64,000 nt of DNA from Nocardioides kongjuensis (GTDB lineage: Bacteria; Actinomycetota; Actinomycetes; Propionibacteriales; Nocardioidaceae). Positions 35,028-45,958 of the stretch are shown piece by piece. The DNA is taken from contig NZ_JACCBF010000001.1 of the NCBI RefSeq assembly GCF_013409625.1, forward strand, positions 3,537,001 to 3,601,000. Direction: 5' to 3'. Each line of letters begins with the position of its first letter. The stretch's first letter is position 1. The position numbers and the translations under genes are program-made. The notes beneath the pieces are model-generated. The model saw only the letters and a list, made by a program, of their open reading frames with translations. It had not been told where the DNA came from and made no database searches.

Positions 35028-36587
35028 ATGCTCATCGGCATCCCGCGCGAGTCGAAACAGGGCGAAACCCTGGTCGCGGCAACCGCAAAGACCGTAACCC
35101 AACTGACCAACCTCGGCTACGACGTGATCGTCGAGTCGGGCGCCGGCGACCTCGCCGACCAGCCCGACACCGCGTTCACGGAGGCCGGGGTGCGCGTCGG
35201 GACGACGCAGGAGGTGTGGGCCGCCGACGTCGTGGTCAAGGTCAACGCCCCCTCCGACGAGGAGATCGGCCGGCTCCGCCCGGGCGCCACGATCATCTCG
35301 ATGATGGCGCCGGGCCGCAGCCCGGAGCTGCTGGAGAGGCTGCAGGCCCAGGGCGTGACGGCGCTGGCCATGGACGCGGTGCCGCGGATCTCGCGCGCGC
35401 AGTCGATGGACGTGCTGTCCTCGATGGCCAACGTCGCGGGCTACCGCGCCGTCGTCGAGGCGGCCCACGAGTTCGGCCGGATGTTCACCGGCCAGGTCAC
35501 CGCCGCCGGCAAGATCCCGCCGGCCCGCGTCTTCGTCGTGGGTGCCGGTGTCGCCGGCCTCGCCGCGATCGGCGCGGCCTCCGCGATGGGCGCCATCGTC
35601 CGCGCGTTCGACGTGCGTCCCGAGGTCGCCGAGCAGGTCGAGTCGATGGGCGCGGAGTTCGTGCACGTCGACATGGAGCAGGAGGTCTCCTCCGACGGCT
35701 ACGCCAAGGAGATGTCCGAGGCCCAGGTCGCCGCGACCGCCGCGATGTACGACGAGGAGGCGCGTGCCGCCGACATCGTCATCACGACCGCGCTGATCCC
35801 GGGACGTCCCGCTCCGTCGCTGATCACCGCCGAGACGGTCGCCGGGATGAAGAACGGCTCGGTCATCGTCGACATGGCGGCCGCCAACGGCGGCAACGCC
35901 GCGGGCACCGTGGCCGACGAGAAGGTCGTCACCGACAACGGCGTCACGATCCTCGGCTACACCGACCTCGCCGGCCGACTGGCCGCGCAGACGTCGCAGC
36001 TGTACGGCACCAACATCGTCAACCTGCTCAAGCTGCTGACCCCGGAGAAGGACGGCAACCTGGGCCTGGACTTCGACGACGTCGTCCAGCGCGGCATCAC
36101 CGTCGTCGACGGGCGCGGTGCTGCCGACGGTGGGTCGGCGCAGGTCACGTGGCCGCCGCCGGCCGTGCAGGTCTCGGCCGCCCCGGCCGCGGCCCCCGCG
36201 GCCGTCGCCGAGCCGAAGCCGGAGAAGGCTCCGCTCTCGGCCGGCACGAAGGTCGGTCTCACGCTCGGCGCCATCGCACTGTTCTGGCTGGTCAACGCGC
36301 TGGCCCCGACCGACGAGCTGCGCCGCCACTTCACCGTGCTGATGCTCTCGATCGTGATCGGCTACTACGTCATCGGCAAGGTCGCGCACGCGCTGCACAC
36401 GCCGCTGATGTCGGTCACGAACGCCATCTCCGGCGTCGTCGTGGTCGGTGCGCTGGTGCAGGTCGCGACCGACGACAAGCTGGTGCTCGGCATGTCCGTG
36501 GTCGCCATCCTGCTCGCCTCGATCAACGTCTTCGGTGGGTTCGCGGTCACCCGCCGCATGCTCGCGATGTTCAGCAAGGGAGCCTGA
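35028..36587 (+). CDS. pntA: NAD(P) transhydrogenase subunit alpha
   Basis: Alpha subunit of the proton-translocating transhydrogenase, which uses the proton gradient to move hydride from NADH to NADP. The 519-residue product has the NAD-binding domain (GAGVAGLAAIGAASAMGA; RTRIDP-equivalent loop replaced by the usual VVDMAAANGGN) and a C-terminal part with four membrane helices (about residues 410-515), so both alpha parts are in one chain. I take ATG 35028 because GGAGG lies four bases upstream; an ATG at 35013 is also in frame. Confidence 0.93.
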   Translation: MLIGIPRESKQGETLVAATAKTVTQLTNLGYDVIVESGAGDLADQPDTAFTEAGVRVGTTQEVWAADVVVKVNAPSDEEIGRLRPGATIISMMAPGRSPELLERLQAQGVTALAMDAVPRISRAQSMDVLSSMANVAGYRAVVEAAHEFGRMFTGQVTAAGKIPPARVFVVGAGVAGLAAIGAASAMGAIVRAFDVRPEVAEQVESMGAEFVHVDMEQEVSSDGYAKEMSEAQVAATAAMYDEEARAADIVITTALIPGRPAPSLITAETVAGMKNGSVIVDMAAANGGNAAGTVADEKVVTDNGVTILGYTDLAGRLAAQTSQLYGTNIVNLLKLLTPEKDGNLGLDFDDVVQRGITVVDGRGAADGGSAQVTWPPPAVQVSAAPAAAPAAVAEPKPEKAPLSAGTKVGLTLGAIALFWLVNALAPTDELRRHFTVLMLSIVIGYYVIGKVAHALHTPLMSVTNAISGVVVVGALVQVATDDKLVLGMSVVAILLASINVFGGFAVTRRMLAMFSKGA

Positions 36588-36590
36588 TCC

Positions 36591-38015
36591 ATGGACATCA
36601 ACTCCATCACCGGTGCGGCGTACATCGTCGCCGCCCTGCTGTTCATCCTGTCGCTGGCGGGCCTGTCCCGGCACGAGTCGGCCAAGAGCGGCCTGACGTT
36701 CGGCATCGTCGGCATGGCGGTCGCCCTGGTCGCGACCGTCGCGGGCGTCATCGACGTCAGCGAGCTCGTCGACGACCGCGCCCTGGTCATCATCTTGATG
36801 CTGGCCGCGATCGCGGTCGGTGGGGCGATCGGCCTGTGGCGCGCGCGCATCGTCGAGATGACCGGCATGCCCGAGCTGATCGCGATGCTCCACTCGTTCG
36901 TCGGCCTCGCGGCCGTCGCGATCGGCTGGAACGGCCACGTCCTCGGCTCGCACGACTCGCTCCCCAGCCTGGTCAACATCCACGAGGCCGAGGTCGCGAT
37001 CGGCATCTTCATCGGTGCGGTCACCTTCACCGGCTCGATCGTCGCCAACCTGAAGCTGTCGGCGAGGATCTCGTCGGCCCCGCTGATGCTGCCCGGCAAG
37101 AACCTGATCAACGTCGGCTCGCTGGTGCTCTTCGCGGTCCTGACCGCGTTCTACGTCGGCCTCGACACCCACGACAACACCTCGGCCGACATCCTGCTGG
37201 GCGTGCTGACGGTGCTGGCGCTCTTCCTCGGCTGGCACCTCGTGGCCTCGATCGGCGGCGGCGACATGCCGGTCGTGGTGTCGATGCTCAACTCGTACTC
37301 CGGTTGGGCCGCGGCCGCGTCGGGCTTCCTGCTCGGCAACGACCTGCTGATCGTCACCGGTGCCCTCGTCGGCTCCTCCGGTGCGTACCTGTCGTACATC
37401 ATGTGCAAGGCGATGAACCGCTCGTTCATCTCCGTGATCGCGGGTGGCTTCGGCATCGCCGCCCCTGCGGGCGACGACGTCGACTACGGCGAGCACCGCG
37501 AGATCCAGGCCGACGCCGTCGCCGAGCTCCTCGCCAACGCCGGCTCCGTCGTGATCACGCCGGGCTACGGCATGGCCGTCGCGCAGGCGCAGTACCCCGT
37601 CGCCGACCTCACCGCGAAGCTGCGGGCCAAGGGCGTCGACGTCCGCTTCGGCATCCACCCCGTCGCGGGTCGCCTCCCGGGCCACATGAACGTGCTGCTC
37701 GCCGAGGCCAAGCTGCCCTACGACATCGTGCTCGAGATGGACGAGATCAACGACGACTTCCCCGACACCGACGTCGTGCTGGTCATCGGCGCCAACGACA
37801 CGGTCAACCCGGCCGCGTCCGAGGACCCGTCCTCCCCGATCGCCGGCATGCCGGTCCTCGAGGTCTGGAACGCCAAGGACGTCATCGTCTTCAAGCGCTC
37901 CATGGCCGCCGGCTACGCCGGTGTCCAGAACCCGCTGTTCTTCCGCGAGAACAGCCAGATGCTGTTCGGCGACGCGAAGGACCGCGTCGAGGACATCGTC
38001 AAGGCGCTCGGCTGA
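36591..38015 (+). CDS. pntB: NAD(P) transhydrogenase subunit beta
   Basis: Beta subunit, 474 residues: about nine membrane helices (residues 1-260) forming the proton channel, then the NADP-binding domain ([50 protein letters not shown]). It starts three bases after pntA and ends at a strong terminator. The enzyme would supply NADPH, alongside zwf. Confidence 0.95.
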   Translation: MDINSITGAAYIVAALLFILSLAGLSRHESAKSGLTFGIVGMAVALVATVAGVIDVSELVDDRALVIILMLAAIAVGGAIGLWRARIVEMTGMPELIAMLHSFVGLAAVAIGWNGHVLGSHDSLPSLVNIHEAEVAIGIFIGAVTFTGSIVANLKLSARISSAPLMLPGKNLINVGSLVLFAVLTAFYVGLDTHDNTSADILLGVLTVLALFLGWHLVASIGGGDMPVVVSMLNSYSGWAAAASGFLLGNDLLIVTGALVGSSGAYLSYIMCKAMNRSFISVIAGGFGIAAPAGDDVDYGEHREIQADAVAELLANAGSVVITPGYGMAVAQAQYPVADLTAKLRAKGVDVRFGIHPVAGRLPGHMNVLLAEAKLPYDIVLEMDEINDDFPDTDVVLVIGANDTVNPAASEDPSSPIAGMPVLEVWNAKDVIVFKRSMAAGYAGVQNPLFFRENSQMLFGDAKDRVEDIVKALG

Positions 38016-38030
38016 CACCAGCCGTACGAC

Positions 38031-38066
38031 GAGGGCCCGGATCCGCTGCGGCGGATCCGGGCCCTC
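38031..38066. terminator. Terminator after pntB
   Basis: Perfect 16-bp stem GAGGGCCCGGATCCGC / GCGGATCCGGGCCCTC with loop TGCG, between converging pntB and the RNA ligase gene. Confidence 0.9.
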
Positions 38067-38084
38067 GCTCGTTCGTGCGTCCGC

Positions 38085-38639
38085 TCAGAGCAGGATCTCG
38101 GCGAGCGGCTCGTAGCGCGGCGCACGACGGGGCCCCTCCCCCAGGTGGGACGCGATGACGGAGATCGCCTCGAGCGGCCAGGTCGGCCCCTCGTAGGTCT
38201 CCAGCAGCCGCACCCAGCTGGACATCTCGGTGGGGTGAGCGCCGGTGCGGGCGATGGTGACGTGGGGCCGGAACCGCTGCCCGTCGACCTCGATCCCGCA
38301 GGCGACGGCAGCGTTGCGGGCCCGGACCGCGGCGGTCGCCAGGACGTCGTCCCCGCCGGTCACCCCGGTGGCCAGCACACGGCCCTCGGCGACGTTCGGG
38401 AAGACGACGGCGCCGGCCAGGGACAGCTCCACCGGGGCGAGTCCGTCGAGGGACTCGGCCAGGCGGTCGACGTAGACGTCGACGCGGCGCTCCTCGGCCT
38501 CGGGCATGAAGGCGAGGGTCAGGTGGAGCTGCTCGGTCCGGGTCCAGCGGAAGGGCGCGGCCGCGCGGCGCGGGTCGAGGAAGACGTCGAGGTGGCCGAT
38601 GGCGTCGGGGGGCGGGACGACCGCCGCGAAGATCCGCAT
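38085..38639 (-). CDS. thpR: RNA 2',3'-cyclic phosphodiesterase / 2'-5' RNA ligase
   Basis: A 2H phosphoesterase of 184 residues with both catalytic HxT motifs, HLTLAF and HVTIAR. Family members hydrolyse 2',3'-cyclic phosphate RNA ends or join 2'-5' linkages; the natural substrate is uncertain. ATG 38639 (MRIFAAVVPP) is the typical N-terminus. It lies nine bases from the VIT-type gene upstream on the same strand. Confidence 0.9.
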   Translation of the reverse strand: MRIFAAVVPPPDAIGHLDVFLDPRRAAAPFRWTRTEQLHLTLAFMPEAEERRVDVYVDRLAESLDGLAPVELSLAGAVVFPNVAEGRVLATGVTGGDDVLATAAVRARNAAVACGIEVDGQRFRPHVTIARTGAHPTEMSSWVRLLETYEGPTWPLEAISVIASHLGEGPRRAPRYEPLAEILL

Positions 38640-38647
38640 CGCGGCGT

Positions 38648-39382
38648 CTAGACCTGGGTGCCGACCAGCTGGCCGATGCCGTACGTGACGGCCATCGCGA
38701 GCAGGCCGCCCAGGACGTTGCGCACGACGGCCCGGCTCGGAGGTCCGTAGCCGAACCGAGCGCTCGCCCACCCGGTCACGGCGAGTGCTGCGACCACGGC
38801 GACCACCGTCACCGGCACCCGCGTCCCGGAGCCGAACAGGACGATGGTGAGCAGCGGCAGCAGGGCGCCGAGCGTGAAGGACAGCATCGACGCGAAGGCC
38901 GCGTTCCACGGGTTGGTGAGGTCGTCGGGGTCGATCCCGAGCTCGGCCTCGGCGTGCGCACCGAGCGCGTCGTGGTCGGTGAGCTGCTGGGCCACCTGGA
39001 GCGCGAGGTCGGGGTCGAGCCCCTTGTCGACGTACAGGCCGGCGAGCTCGGCGAGCTCGTCCTCGGGATCCTCGCGCAGCTCCCTGCGCTCCTTGGCCAG
39101 CAGCGCCTCCTCGGAGTCGCGCTGGGTGCTGACCGAGACGTACTCTCCTGCGCCCATGCTCATCGCGCCGGCCGCGAGGCCCGCGATGCCGGCGACCAGG
39201 ATCGCCGTGCGGTCGTTGGTCGCACCGGCGACGCCGAGCACGATGCCCGCCGTCGACACGATGCCGTCGTTGGCTCCGAGCACCCCTGCCCGCAACCAGT
39301 TCAGCCGGTCGTTGAGGCCCTCCCGGTGGGGCTCGTCCTCATGGGGTCCGATCACCTGTCCTGTCGCATCCGCATCGACCAC
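38648..39382 (-). CDS. VIT1/CCC1-family metal transporter
   Basis: Membrane protein of 244 residues with five helices. The N-terminal LNWLRAGVLGANDGIVSTAGIVLGV and GAMSMGAGEYVSV are family hallmarks of VIT1/CCC1 iron or manganese transporters. The acidic cytoplasmic loop (EEALLAKERRELREDPEDELAEL) is the metal-binding region in plant VIT1. Likely exports or sequesters divalent metal. Precedes the RNA ligase gene in an operon. Confidence 0.88.
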   Translation of the reverse strand: MVDADATGQVIGPHEDEPHREGLNDRLNWLRAGVLGANDGIVSTAGIVLGVAGATNDRTAILVAGIAGLAAGAMSMGAGEYVSVSTQRDSEEALLAKERRELREDPEDELAELAGLYVDKGLDPDLALQVAQQLTDHDALGAHAEAELGIDPDDLTNPWNAAFASMLSFTLGALLPLLTIVLFGSGTRVPVTVVAVVAALAVTGWASARFGYGPPSRAVVRNVLGGLLAMAVTYGIGQLVGTQV

Positions 39383-39439
39383 GCTCCCATCATCCCCGAC
39401 CGGGAGGCGGGTGTGCGACCGAGTTGTGCCGACGACGCG

Positions 39440-39472
39440 CGACCGGCCGCGACGAGACGTCGCGGCCGGTCG
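39440..39472. terminator. Terminator after the acyl-CoA dehydrogenase gene
   Basis: Stem CGACCGGCCGCGACG / CGTCGCGGCCGGTCG with loop AGA, just beyond the stop of the minus-strand dehydrogenase gene. Confidence 0.82.
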
Positions 39473-39487
39473 GGTGGGAACGAGGGG

Positions 39488-40633
39488 TCAGAGGCCGAGG
39501 TCGCGGCCGATGAGCTCCTTCATGATCTCGTTCGAGCCGGCCCAGATCTTGGTGACCCGGGCGTCGCGCCAGGCCCGGGCCACGCGGTACTCGTTCATGA
39601 ACCCGTAGCCGCCGTGGATCTGGACGCAGTGGTCGAGCACCTCGGACTGGACCTGCGAGGAGAACCACTTGGCCTTCGCGGCGTCGATCGCGGTCAGCGT
39701 CTTCTGCGAGTGGTTGAGCACGCACTTGTCGATGTAGGCCTCGGCCGCCTCGATCCGGGTGACCAGGTCGGCCAGCAGGAACTTGTTGTGCTGGAAGGTG
39801 CCGATCGGGGCACCGAACGCCTGGCGCTCCTTGGCGTACTCGATGGTCTCGAGCAGGATCTGCTTGGCGTGCGCGATGTTGGCGACCGCGCACCCGAGGC
39901 GCTCCTGCGGGAGCTTCTGCATCATGTGGATGAAGCCCATGTTGAGCTCGCCGATGATCTCGGCGTCGGTGACGCGCAGGTTCTCGAAGAACAGCTCGGC
40001 GGTGTCGGACTCCTCCATGCCGACCTTGTCGAGCTTGCGGCCACGCGAGAACCCCTCGGCGCTCGCCTCGATGCCGAACAGCGTGATGCCCTTGGGGCCC
40101 TTCTCCGGGTCGGTGCGCACGGCCGTGACGAACAGGTCGCCGGAGTAGCCGTTGGTGATGAAGGTCTTCGAGCCGTTGATGATCCACGAGTCGCCGTCAC
40201 GCACCGCCGTGGTCTTCAGCGCGGCGAGGTCCGAGCCGCCCGACGGCTCGGTCATCCCGATGCCGAGCAGGATCTCGCCGGAGGCGACACCGGGCAGCCA
40301 GCGCTGCTTCTGCTCCTCGGTGCCGAGCTCGACGATGTACGGCGCGGTGATGTCGGCGTGGATGCCGTGACAGGTGGGGTACGCCGCACCGACCTTGGCC
40401 AGCTCCTCCTGCAGCACGGCGTTGAACCGGAAGTCGCCGGCGTCCGAGCCGCCGTACTCCTCGGGGATGCACAGGCCGAGCAGCCCCTGCTTGCCGGCCT
40501 CGAGCCAGAACTCGCGCGGCAGCGCCTTGGCCTTGATGTGCTCCTCCGCGTGCGGCAGCACCGAGCGGTCCACGAACTCCTTGACGGATGCGCGGAAGGC
40601 CTCGTGGTCCTCGTCGTAGATCTCACGCTTCAT
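39488..40633 (-). CDS. Acyl-CoA dehydrogenase
   Basis: FAD enzyme of 381 residues for the first step of beta-oxidation or a related acyl-CoA oxidation. Family motifs: CIPEEYGGSDAGDFRF, GIGMTEPSGGSDLAALKTTA, WIINGSKTFITNGYSGD, ERQAFGAPIGTFQHNKF and IHGGYGFMNEYRVARAWRD, ending AGSNEIMKELIGRDLGL as in the long-chain group. Substrate chain length cannot be fixed from sequence. It is a single-gene unit with its own terminator. Confidence 0.93.
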   Translation of the reverse strand: MKREIYDEDHEAFRASVKEFVDRSVLPHAEEHIKAKALPREFWLEAGKQGLLGLCIPEEYGGSDAGDFRFNAVLQEELAKVGAAYPTCHGIHADITAPYIVELGTEEQKQRWLPGVASGEILLGIGMTEPSGGSDLAALKTTAVRDGDSWIINGSKTFITNGYSGDLFVTAVRTDPEKGPKGITLFGIEASAEGFSRGRKLDKVGMEESDTAELFFENLRVTDAEIIGELNMGFIHMMQKLPQERLGCAVANIAHAKQILLETIEYAKERQAFGAPIGTFQHNKFLLADLVTRIEAAEAYIDKCVLNHSQKTLTAIDAAKAKWFSSQVQSEVLDHCVQIHGGYGFMNEYRVARAWRDARVTKIWAGSNEIMKELIGRDLGL

Positions 40634-40719
40634 GCCGGCGACTCTACTCGCGAGTCACATCGGCGGTCGTTGTCCCCGAGCACAACAAAACCGGCCCCGT
40701 CGTTGGTCGCCCGAAACGA

Positions 40720-41301
40720 TCAGGAGGCGGCCGAGACCAGCTCCCCGCAGCCGCACGCGGCCTGCACCTCGGCGTACAGGTCCGTTCCCTGCCGACCCCA
40801 CAGCCCGTTGACGATGAGGGCGGTCGGACCTGCGACGAGGGCCTGCTTGTCGTCGTACAGGTTGTCCTGGGCGTACTTCCGGGCCGCGTCGGCCGAGGGC
40901 ATCTCGACCCAGATGACGGTCTGCAGGAGCGCCGGGAGCCCGACGTCGACGGCGTCCTGGTCGCCGTAGCAGTCGAGCTGGCGGAAGTCGACCTGCCCGG
41001 AGACCCCGGTCTCGTTGGGGCTCCACCTCACGATCGCGCACGACGGGTTGTCGCTGGTCAGGTCGGCCGTCGCGGTCTCGACGGCCGCGAAGTCGAGGCG
41101 CTGGTCCGGGTCGGCCGGTCCGCCACCCGCCGGGGTCTCGGACGGGTCGGGCTCGGGCGCCGGCGGCGTCGACCCGGGCGCCGAGGTCTGGTCCGAGGCG
41201 GACGGGTCGTCCCCGCCGTCCGAGCCGCAGGCGGTGGTCGTGGGGAGCAGGAGGAGGGCGCCGGCGAGGAGGGCGGCCGGGCGTCGCAGGGCAGAGGTCA
41301 C
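40720..41301 (-). CDS. Putative lipoprotein
   Basis: A 193-residue exported protein. The signal peptide ends in a lipobox-like LPTTTAC, with Cys26 as lipid site, followed by a disordered Pro/Asp/Ser linker. The globular C-terminal half has four cysteines (SCAIV, LDCYGD, CGCG). No family recognised. It is transcribed alone between the dehydrogenase gene and the divergent LuxR-family regulator. Confidence 0.75.
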   Translation of the reverse strand: MTSALRRPAALLAGALLLLPTTTACGSDGGDDPSASDQTSAPGSTPPAPEPDPSETPAGGGPADPDQRLDFAAVETATADLTSDNPSCAIVRWSPNETGVSGQVDFRQLDCYGDQDAVDVGLPALLQTVIWVEMPSADAARKYAQDNLYDDKQALVAGPTALIVNGLWGRQGTDLYAEVQAACGCGELVSAAS

Positions 41302-41384
41302 GGCTCCATCCAGTCACGAGCCGCCCGAGGACCGCATCAGGGAACGACCCCAATCCGGTGGTGCGCCGGCACTACGCTTCCTCC

Positions 41385-44162
41385 GTGCCCAGCCGTCGAC
41401 TCGTCGAGAGGGAGGCGAGCCTCGCGCAGGCCGGCGCTGCCCTCGATCGGCTGCGCGCCGGGCACGGTGCTGCGCTCTGCCTGCTCGGGCCCGCAGGGGC
41501 CGGCAAGACCTCCCTGCTCGACTCGATCCTGGCCGCGGCCGGTGACCTGCGTGTCCTGCACGCGGCGGCGGGCGAGCTCGAGGCGCACTCGCCGTACGGC
41601 GTCGTCCGGCACCTGTTCGGCCGCGTGCTCACCGCGCTCGACCCGGACGCGCTCGACGGCCTCGACGGCCTCGCGCACGGCGCGGCCCGGGCGGCGGTCG
41701 ACCTCGTGCTGCACCGCGGCGAGCCGGTCGGCGACCCGTCGGTGATGCTCAACAGCCTGTACTGGCTGCTCGACGGGCTCGTCGCCGACGGCCCGCTGGT
41801 GCTGGCCGTCGACGACGCGCACTGGGCGGACGAGGCGTCCCTGCTGTTCTGCCGGCACCTGCTGAGCCGGGCCGGCGAGCTGCCGGTGCTGCTCGTCGTC
41901 GCGGCCCGCGACATCCTGCCCGAGCGCCGCAGCCCCGCCCTGGCGGCGCTGGTGGCCGACTCGGCACGGGTCGACCTCGAGCCGCTCAGCGTTGCCGGCG
42001 TCCGATCCTGCCTGGCCGACCTGGGCCACGCGGGGATCAGCGACGACCTGGCCGCGGCCTGCGCCGACGTCACGGGCGGGAACCCGTTCCTGGTCACCGC
42101 CCTGGCCGAGCTGCTCGGTACGACGGACGTCCGCGCGCTCGTCCCCCGGACCGTCGTCGACACGGTCGTGCAGCGCCTCACCGCACTCGGCTCGGCCGAA
42201 CAGGCGCTCGCCCGCGCGGTCGCGATCCTCGAGTCGGCGCCGCTGCGCACTGCCGCCGGTCTGGCCGGCTTGTCGCCCGAGGAGGCCGGCGTCGCGGCCG
42301 ACCGGCTGCGCGACGCCGGGCTGTTCGCGACCGAGCGGTTGCTGGGGTTCCGGCACGCGCTGCTCCGCAGTGCCGTCGCCGCCGCGACCGGGGCCGCGAC
42401 CCGCGACGACCTGCACCGGCGCGCCGCGCGAGCGCTCGCGCAGGAGCCCGACGGCCTCCACCCGGCCGCCGGGCACCTGCTGGAGGCCGAGGGCATGGCC
42501 GACCCGTGGGCAGTCGAGCTGCTGCGGACCGCGGCGCGGGCGGCGCTCGCCGACGGTGCTCCCCAGGCCGCCGTCGACCTGCTGCGCCGCGCGGTCGCCG
42601 AGCCGCCGCCGGCCGCCGGGCTCCCGGGCCTGCTCGTCGAGCTCGGCACCGCCGAGCTGCACGCCGGCGACCCGGCGTCGGTGACCACGCTCGAGCGTGC
42701 CGGCCGCGGCGTCACCGACCCCGTGCTGCGGGCGCACTGCGCGCTGGGGCTGGCGACGGCCTACCACGTCGGCGGGTTCTACGAGCTGTCCGTGCCGGTC
42801 CTGGAGGAGGCGCTGGCCGAGCTCGGACCCGAGCACGGCGACCTGACGCTCGTCGTCGAGGCCGCGCTCGTCGCGGCCGAGATCTCGGTGCCCGGTCGTT
42901 TCGAGAACGCCCGGGCCCGGCTCGCCGCGCACGGCGAGCTCGCGGGCGCCACCCCCGGCGAGCGGCTGCTCCTCATCCACCAGGCCTCGGTCGCCAACGC
43001 CACGCTCGCGCCGATCGCGCGGGCCGGTGAGCTGGCTCGCCGCGCGATCGGCGACGGCGCGACACCCGAGCAGCTGGCCAGCCCGTTCGCTTGGTCGCTC
43101 GCGCGCATCCACCTGGCCTGCTCCGGGGAGTACGACGCCGCGGCCGACCTCTGCGCGCAGGGACTCGAGCTCGCCGCCCGCGAGGGCTCGGTCCCCATCT
43201 ACGCCGCTGCCTCGGTGACCCGCGGCTGGGCTCACCTGTGGGCCGGACGCCTCGACGACAGCGGCACCGACTTCGCCGAGGCGCTGCGCCATGCCGAGCT
43301 CGTCCCCGGCGGCCAGCTGGTCCGGCTGATGGCCGCCGCCGGCCTGGCGGAGGTGCTGCTCGCCCAAGGCCGGCTGGCGGACGCGGTGGCCGCGGTCGAG
43401 CAGATCCCCGAGGAGGTCGCCGTCGACCGCAACCACGCGACCGGCATCCACCTGCTGCGCGCCCGCGGCCAGGTCCGCGCCGCGACCGGCGACCACGAGG
43501 GCGCCCTCAGCTCGCTGCGGCTGTGCGCGCAGCGACTGGCCGAGCTCGACATGGACTCGCCCACCTGGTGCGGCTGGCGGGCCGTCGCCGTCGAGAGCCT
43601 GTGGGCCCTCGGACGGGTCGAGGAGGCTCGCGAGCTGGCGGCCACCGAGCTCGCCGTCGCCGAGCAGAAGGCGGGCGCGAGCATGCTCGGCCAGGCGCTG
43701 CGGGTCGCGGGCGAGGTCGCGGCCACCGACGGGATCGCGCTGCTGGAGCGCTCTGTCGACGTCCTCACCGGCTCCCAGGCCCGGCTCCAGGAGGCCCGGT
43801 CCCGGGTCGCGCTCGGAGCCGCGCTGCGCCGTACCGGGCAGCGGGTCCAGGGCCGCGAGCAGCTCCGGATCGGGCGCGAGCTGGCCCACCGGCTCGGGGC
43901 GAGGCTGCTCACCGAGCGGGCGAGCACCGAGCTCGCGCTCGCCGGCGGCCGCGCCGGGCGGATCGAGGTCAGCGGCGTCGCGGCGCTGACCTCCGCCGAG
44001 CGCCGCGTGGTCGAGCTGGCGGCGTCCGGGCTGCGCAACCGCGAGATCGCCCAGCGCCTGTTCCTCAGCACCAAGACCGTCGAGGTGCACCTCTCCCGCG
44101 CGTACCGCAAGCTCGACGTCGGACGCGACGGCCTCGCCGCGACGCTCGCCGCCGACGCGTAG
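41385..44162 (+). CDS. LuxR-family ATP-binding transcriptional regulator (LAL type)
   Basis: Large ATP-dependent regulator of 925 residues. The AAA/STAND ATPase has Walker A GPAGAGKT (residues 35-42) and Walker B VLAVDDAHWAD; a long TPR-like helical region follows; the C-terminal LuxR HTH reads LTSAERRVVELAASGLRNREIA then FLSTKTVEVHLSRAYRKL. GTG 41385 is chosen since the domain begins there; 41358 is also in frame and neither has a clear ribosome site. PadR follows by 12 bases, so the two form an operon just before the drug-exporter operon. Confidence 0.88.
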   Translation: MPSRRLVEREASLAQAGAALDRLRAGHGAALCLLGPAGAGKTSLLDSILAAAGDLRVLHAAAGELEAHSPYGVVRHLFGRVLTALDPDALDGLDGLAHGAARAAVDLVLHRGEPVGDPSVMLNSLYWLLDGLVADGPLVLAVDDAHWADEASLLFCRHLLSRAGELPVLLVVAARDILPERRSPALAALVADSARVDLEPLSVAGVRSCLADLGHAGISDDLAAACADVTGGNPFLVTALAELLGTTDVRALVPRTVVDTVVQRLTALGSAEQALARAVAILESAPLRTAAGLAGLSPEEAGVAADRLRDAGLFATERLLGFRHALLRSAVAAATGAATRDDLHRRAARALAQEPDGLHPAAGHLLEAEGMADPWAVELLRTAARAALADGAPQAAVDLLRRAVAEPPPAAGLPGLLVELGTAELHAGDPASVTTLERAGRGVTDPVLRAHCALGLATAYHVGGFYELSVPVLEEALAELGPEHGDLTLVVEAALVAAEISVPGRFENARARLAAHGELAGATPGERLLLIHQASVANATLAPIARAGELARRAIGDGATPEQLASPFAWSLARIHLACSGEYDAAADLCAQGLELAAREGSVPIYAAASVTRGWAHLWAGRLDDSGTDFAEALRHAELVPGGQLVRLMAAAGLAEVLLAQGRLADAVAAVEQIPEEVAVDRNHATGIHLLRARGQVRAATGDHEGALSSLRLCAQRLAELDMDSPTWCGWRAVAVESLWALGRVEEARELAATELAVAEQKAGASMLGQALRVAGEVAATDGIALLERSVDVLTGSQARLQEARSRVALGAALRRTGQRVQGREQLRIGRELAHRLGARLLTERASTELALAGGRAGRIEVSGVAALTSAERRVVELAASGLRNREIAQRLFLSTKTVEVHLSRAYRKLDVGRDGLAATLAADA

Positions 44163-44174
44163 GAGACTGCTGCC

Positions 44175-44804
44175 ATGGCCGCCCACGACACCCGCATGCT
44201 GCTGCTGGGTGCCGTCGCGCTGTTCGAGCCGGTCAACGGCTACCAGATCCGCCGCGAGCTGCTCTCGTGGAGCGTCGACGACTGGGCCCACCTCAACCCG
44301 GGCTCGATCTACAACGGCCTGGCCACGCTGACCCGGCAGGGCTTCCTGGTGCGCCACGACCTCGAGGACGGCGGCCGGGAGGTGGCGGTCTACGAGTCGA
44401 CGCCGTCCGGGCGGACCGAGCTCGAGCGCCTGGTGACCGCCGGCCTCGAGGAGGTCAGCGTCGTCGACCGCACGGCGTTCAGCGCGGCGTTCGGCCTGCT
44501 CCCGCTCGTCTCCCCCGACCAGGCGCTGCGCTCGCTGGTCCGCCGCCGGGTCGCGCTCGAGGAGCTCGTCGCCCGGCTCTCCTCGCCCCCGGCGCCCGGG
44601 GACGCGCCCCCGCACGCGCTGCGCACCGTCGTGATGTGGCTCGACCTCGCCGTCGCCGAGCTGGCCTGGCTGCGCGAGACCATCGAGGAGCTGAAGGCGG
44701 GCCGGCTCGCCCTCGACGCGTCGACCTGGACGCCGCCCGCCGACGATCCCGGCTGGCAGATGAACGCCGACCGCGAGCGCTACCGGGCCCTGCTCGGCGG
44801 CTGA
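44175..44804 (+). CDS. PadR-family transcriptional regulator
   Basis: A 209-residue PadR with winged helix (LFEPVNGYQIRRELLSW; LNPGSIYNGLATLTRQGFLV) and the long C-terminal Vir-type helical dimer domain. PadR proteins commonly repress neighbouring multidrug transporters. Here the next gene pair is a DrrAB-type exporter whose promoter carries TTCAACGTTGAA palindromes, so it is the likely target. Follows the LAL regulator in one unit. Confidence 0.88.
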   Translation: MAAHDTRMLLLGAVALFEPVNGYQIRRELLSWSVDDWAHLNPGSIYNGLATLTRQGFLVRHDLEDGGREVAVYESTPSGRTELERLVTAGLEEVSVVDRTAFSAAFGLLPLVSPDQALRSLVRRRVALEELVARLSSPPAPGDAPPHALRTVVMWLDLAVAELAWLRETIEELKAGRLALDASTWTPPADDPGWQMNADRERYRALLGG

Positions 44805-44868
44805 CCCTGCCCTGCTCGGCCACCGATGAATGTCGGTGGCCGGTGTTGTCGTACTCGGGAGAACCCGT

Positions 44869-44918
44869 TTGACGGACCGGTGTTCAACGTTGAATACTCA
44901 CAGGTGTTCAACCTTGAC
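44869..44918 (+). promoter_or_regulatory. Exporter promoter with candidate PadR operators
   Basis: TTGACG (44869-44874) and GAATAC (44892-44897) are 17 bases apart. The perfect palindrome TTCAACGTTGAA (44883-44894) covers the -10 side, and the related GTGTTCAACCTTGAC follows at 44904-44918. A third partial, GGTGTTGTCGTACTC, lies near 44842. PadR binding is inferred. Confidence 0.62.
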
Positions 44919-44935
44919 GACGAGGGGATACGACG

Positions 44936-45954
<1,019 letters not shown>

Positions 45955-45958
<4 letters not shown>

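Noticed and set aside
34935..38018. Frame of more than 1000 codons opposite pntA-pntB
   Set aside because: Low-complexity Asp/Arg/Val sequence with no domain; it mirrors conserved transhydrogenase genes.
41337..44615. Long frame opposite the LAL regulator
   Set aside because: Mirror of a gene with Walker motifs and a LuxR HTH; no domain in the mirror.
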